64,000 nucleotides of DNA from Multifurca ochricompacta. Lineage: Eukaryota > Basidiomycota > Agaricomycetes > Russulales > Russulaceae. Shown here one piece after another: positions 63,946-64,000 of this stretch (positions are counted from its first letter, which is position 1; each line of letters opens with the position of its first letter). The stretch is from positions 62,001-126,000 of the forward strand of contig WTXG01000104.1 of the NCBI GenBank assembly GCA_022496185.1, read 5' to 3'. Both the position numbers and the translations under genes were made by a program. The notes under the pieces are model-generated. The model was not told the origin of the DNA, made no database searches, and saw only the letters and a list, made by a program, of their open reading frames with translations.

Positions 63946-64000
63946 GGTTCAAGGGGGGAGGGGTCGCACATAAGTGTCGGCATACCTTTCAGCAATCGTC

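Larger units (their letters stand above)
40129..64000 (-). mobile_element. COP4: Ty1/copia element (minus), left half, nested insertions, continues beyond window
   Basis: 3' LTR at 40129-40434, purine tract GGCTGAGGGGGTG, then RNase H, RT and integrase reading right to left up to 45640, where GYP2 is inserted. The gag, primer site and 5' LTR must lie beyond position 64000. Close relative of COP1 (PGEEHQQAL, KQPSI.LS STEAEYIAGAHA shared). Confidence 0.88.
45646..64000 (+). mobile_element. GYP2: Ty3/gypsy element (plus), 5' part, continues beyond window
   Basis: 5' LTR, self-priming site, leader, gag, protease, RT and RNase H start are visible to 52742. There GYP3 is inserted and the rest lies beyond the window. 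Insertions: solo LTR 47595, TC-3 49497, family G solo LTR 51506. Same clade as GYP4 by gag and pol similarity. Confidence 0.88.
52743..64000 (-). mobile_element. GYP3: Ty3/gypsy chromovirus (minus), 3' part, continues beyond window
   Basis: Close relative of GYP1 (parallel sequence throughout 53334-57167). 3' LTR at 52743-53333, then C-terminal zinc array, extension, chromodomain, integrase, RNase H. GYP4 is inserted in its RT at 57168, so the rest lies beyond the window. Confidence 0.9.
57168..64000 (-). mobile_element. GYP4: Ty3/gypsy element (minus), 3' part to gag, continues beyond window
   Basis: 3' LTR 57168-57800, accessory ORF, chromodomain, integrase, RNase H, RT, protease, gag to 62894, where GYP5 is inserted. 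Same clade as GYP2. Confidence 0.9.
62895..64000 (-). mobile_element. GYP5: Ty3/gypsy element (minus), 3' end only
   Basis: 3' LTR 62895-63473, purine tract (minus) AGAAGAGGGGGTGA, and C-terminal zinc-knuckle array continuing off the window. Inserted in GYP4 gag. Its LTR family accounts for the solo LTRs at 21660, 26513 and 47595. Confidence 0.85.

Overview
This window is almost entirely transposable elements, nested inside one another, with only about 4 kb of interrupted non-LTR sequence. Ty1/copia elements with half-tRNA-iMet primer sites, chromodomain Ty3/gypsy elements (chromoviruses), many solo LTRs with exact 5-bp duplications, hAT elements with 8-bp duplications, Tc1/mariner fold-back elements, candidate introns of 53-57 nt and strong CpG-to-TpG/CpA decay all suggest a repeat-rich, CpG-methylating filamentous fungus, probably a basidiomycete. 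No rRNA, CRISPR, operon or bacterial feature is seen.

Left nest (594-18087). The right end of one hAT element (1-263) precedes a zinc-finger-like coding fragment (464-593). That fragment is cut by a second hAT element (TSD TGACCCAC at 586-593 and 18088-18095). Inside it lie a GC-rich hAT MITE (1273-1763) and a copia LTR relic (COP5). COP2, a copia element (2105-17780, TSD AGTAT), sits in COP5. COP1, another copia (2223-8628, TSD TATAC), sits in the 5' LTR of COP2. A further hAT (6633-8136, TSD CACCAAAC) sits in COP1 and carries a ~56-bp minisatellite and a tRNA-like sequence. COP2 is also cut by two palindromic Tc1-type elements (10717-12326, 15439-17060).

Middle (18096-40128). A leucine-rich hypothetical gene remnant is followed by a LINE-ORF1-like gene (19232-19758 plus 38300-40080). 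This is split by GYP1, a minus-strand chromovirus (19759-38294, TSD GCGGC). GYP1 holds eight further insertions, including a 222-bp LTR that contains a complete tRNA-like Pol III unit (23381-23602) and a 1.2-kb solo LTR that itself contains COP3 (28147-33422). COP3 is an intact copia with identical 408-bp LTRs and one 1347-codon ORF, the youngest and most plausibly active element here.

Right nest (40129-64000, open to the right). COP4 (copia, minus) contains GYP2 (plus), which contains GYP3 (minus), which contains GYP4 (minus), which contains GYP5 (minus). Their right halves lie outside the window. Solo LTRs, a hAT, a hAT MITE and a third palindromic Tc1 element interrupt them.

The most unusual signal is in the LTRs of four copia families (COP1, COP3, COP4 and the solo LTR at 41346-41859). 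Each carries a short GT-AG intron-like segment just downstream of the predicted transcription start, and then, 19-21 nt further on, a second copy of the same segment with exactly that intron missing. The two copies match within a family but differ between families. A hairpin whose 5' arm lies upstream of the predicted start spans the donor site, so it could form only in the 3' LTR copy of the RNA. This would explain why the 5' copy is spliced and the 3' copy is not. A second notable signal is that GYP1 and GYP2 have Tf1-like self-priming sites.
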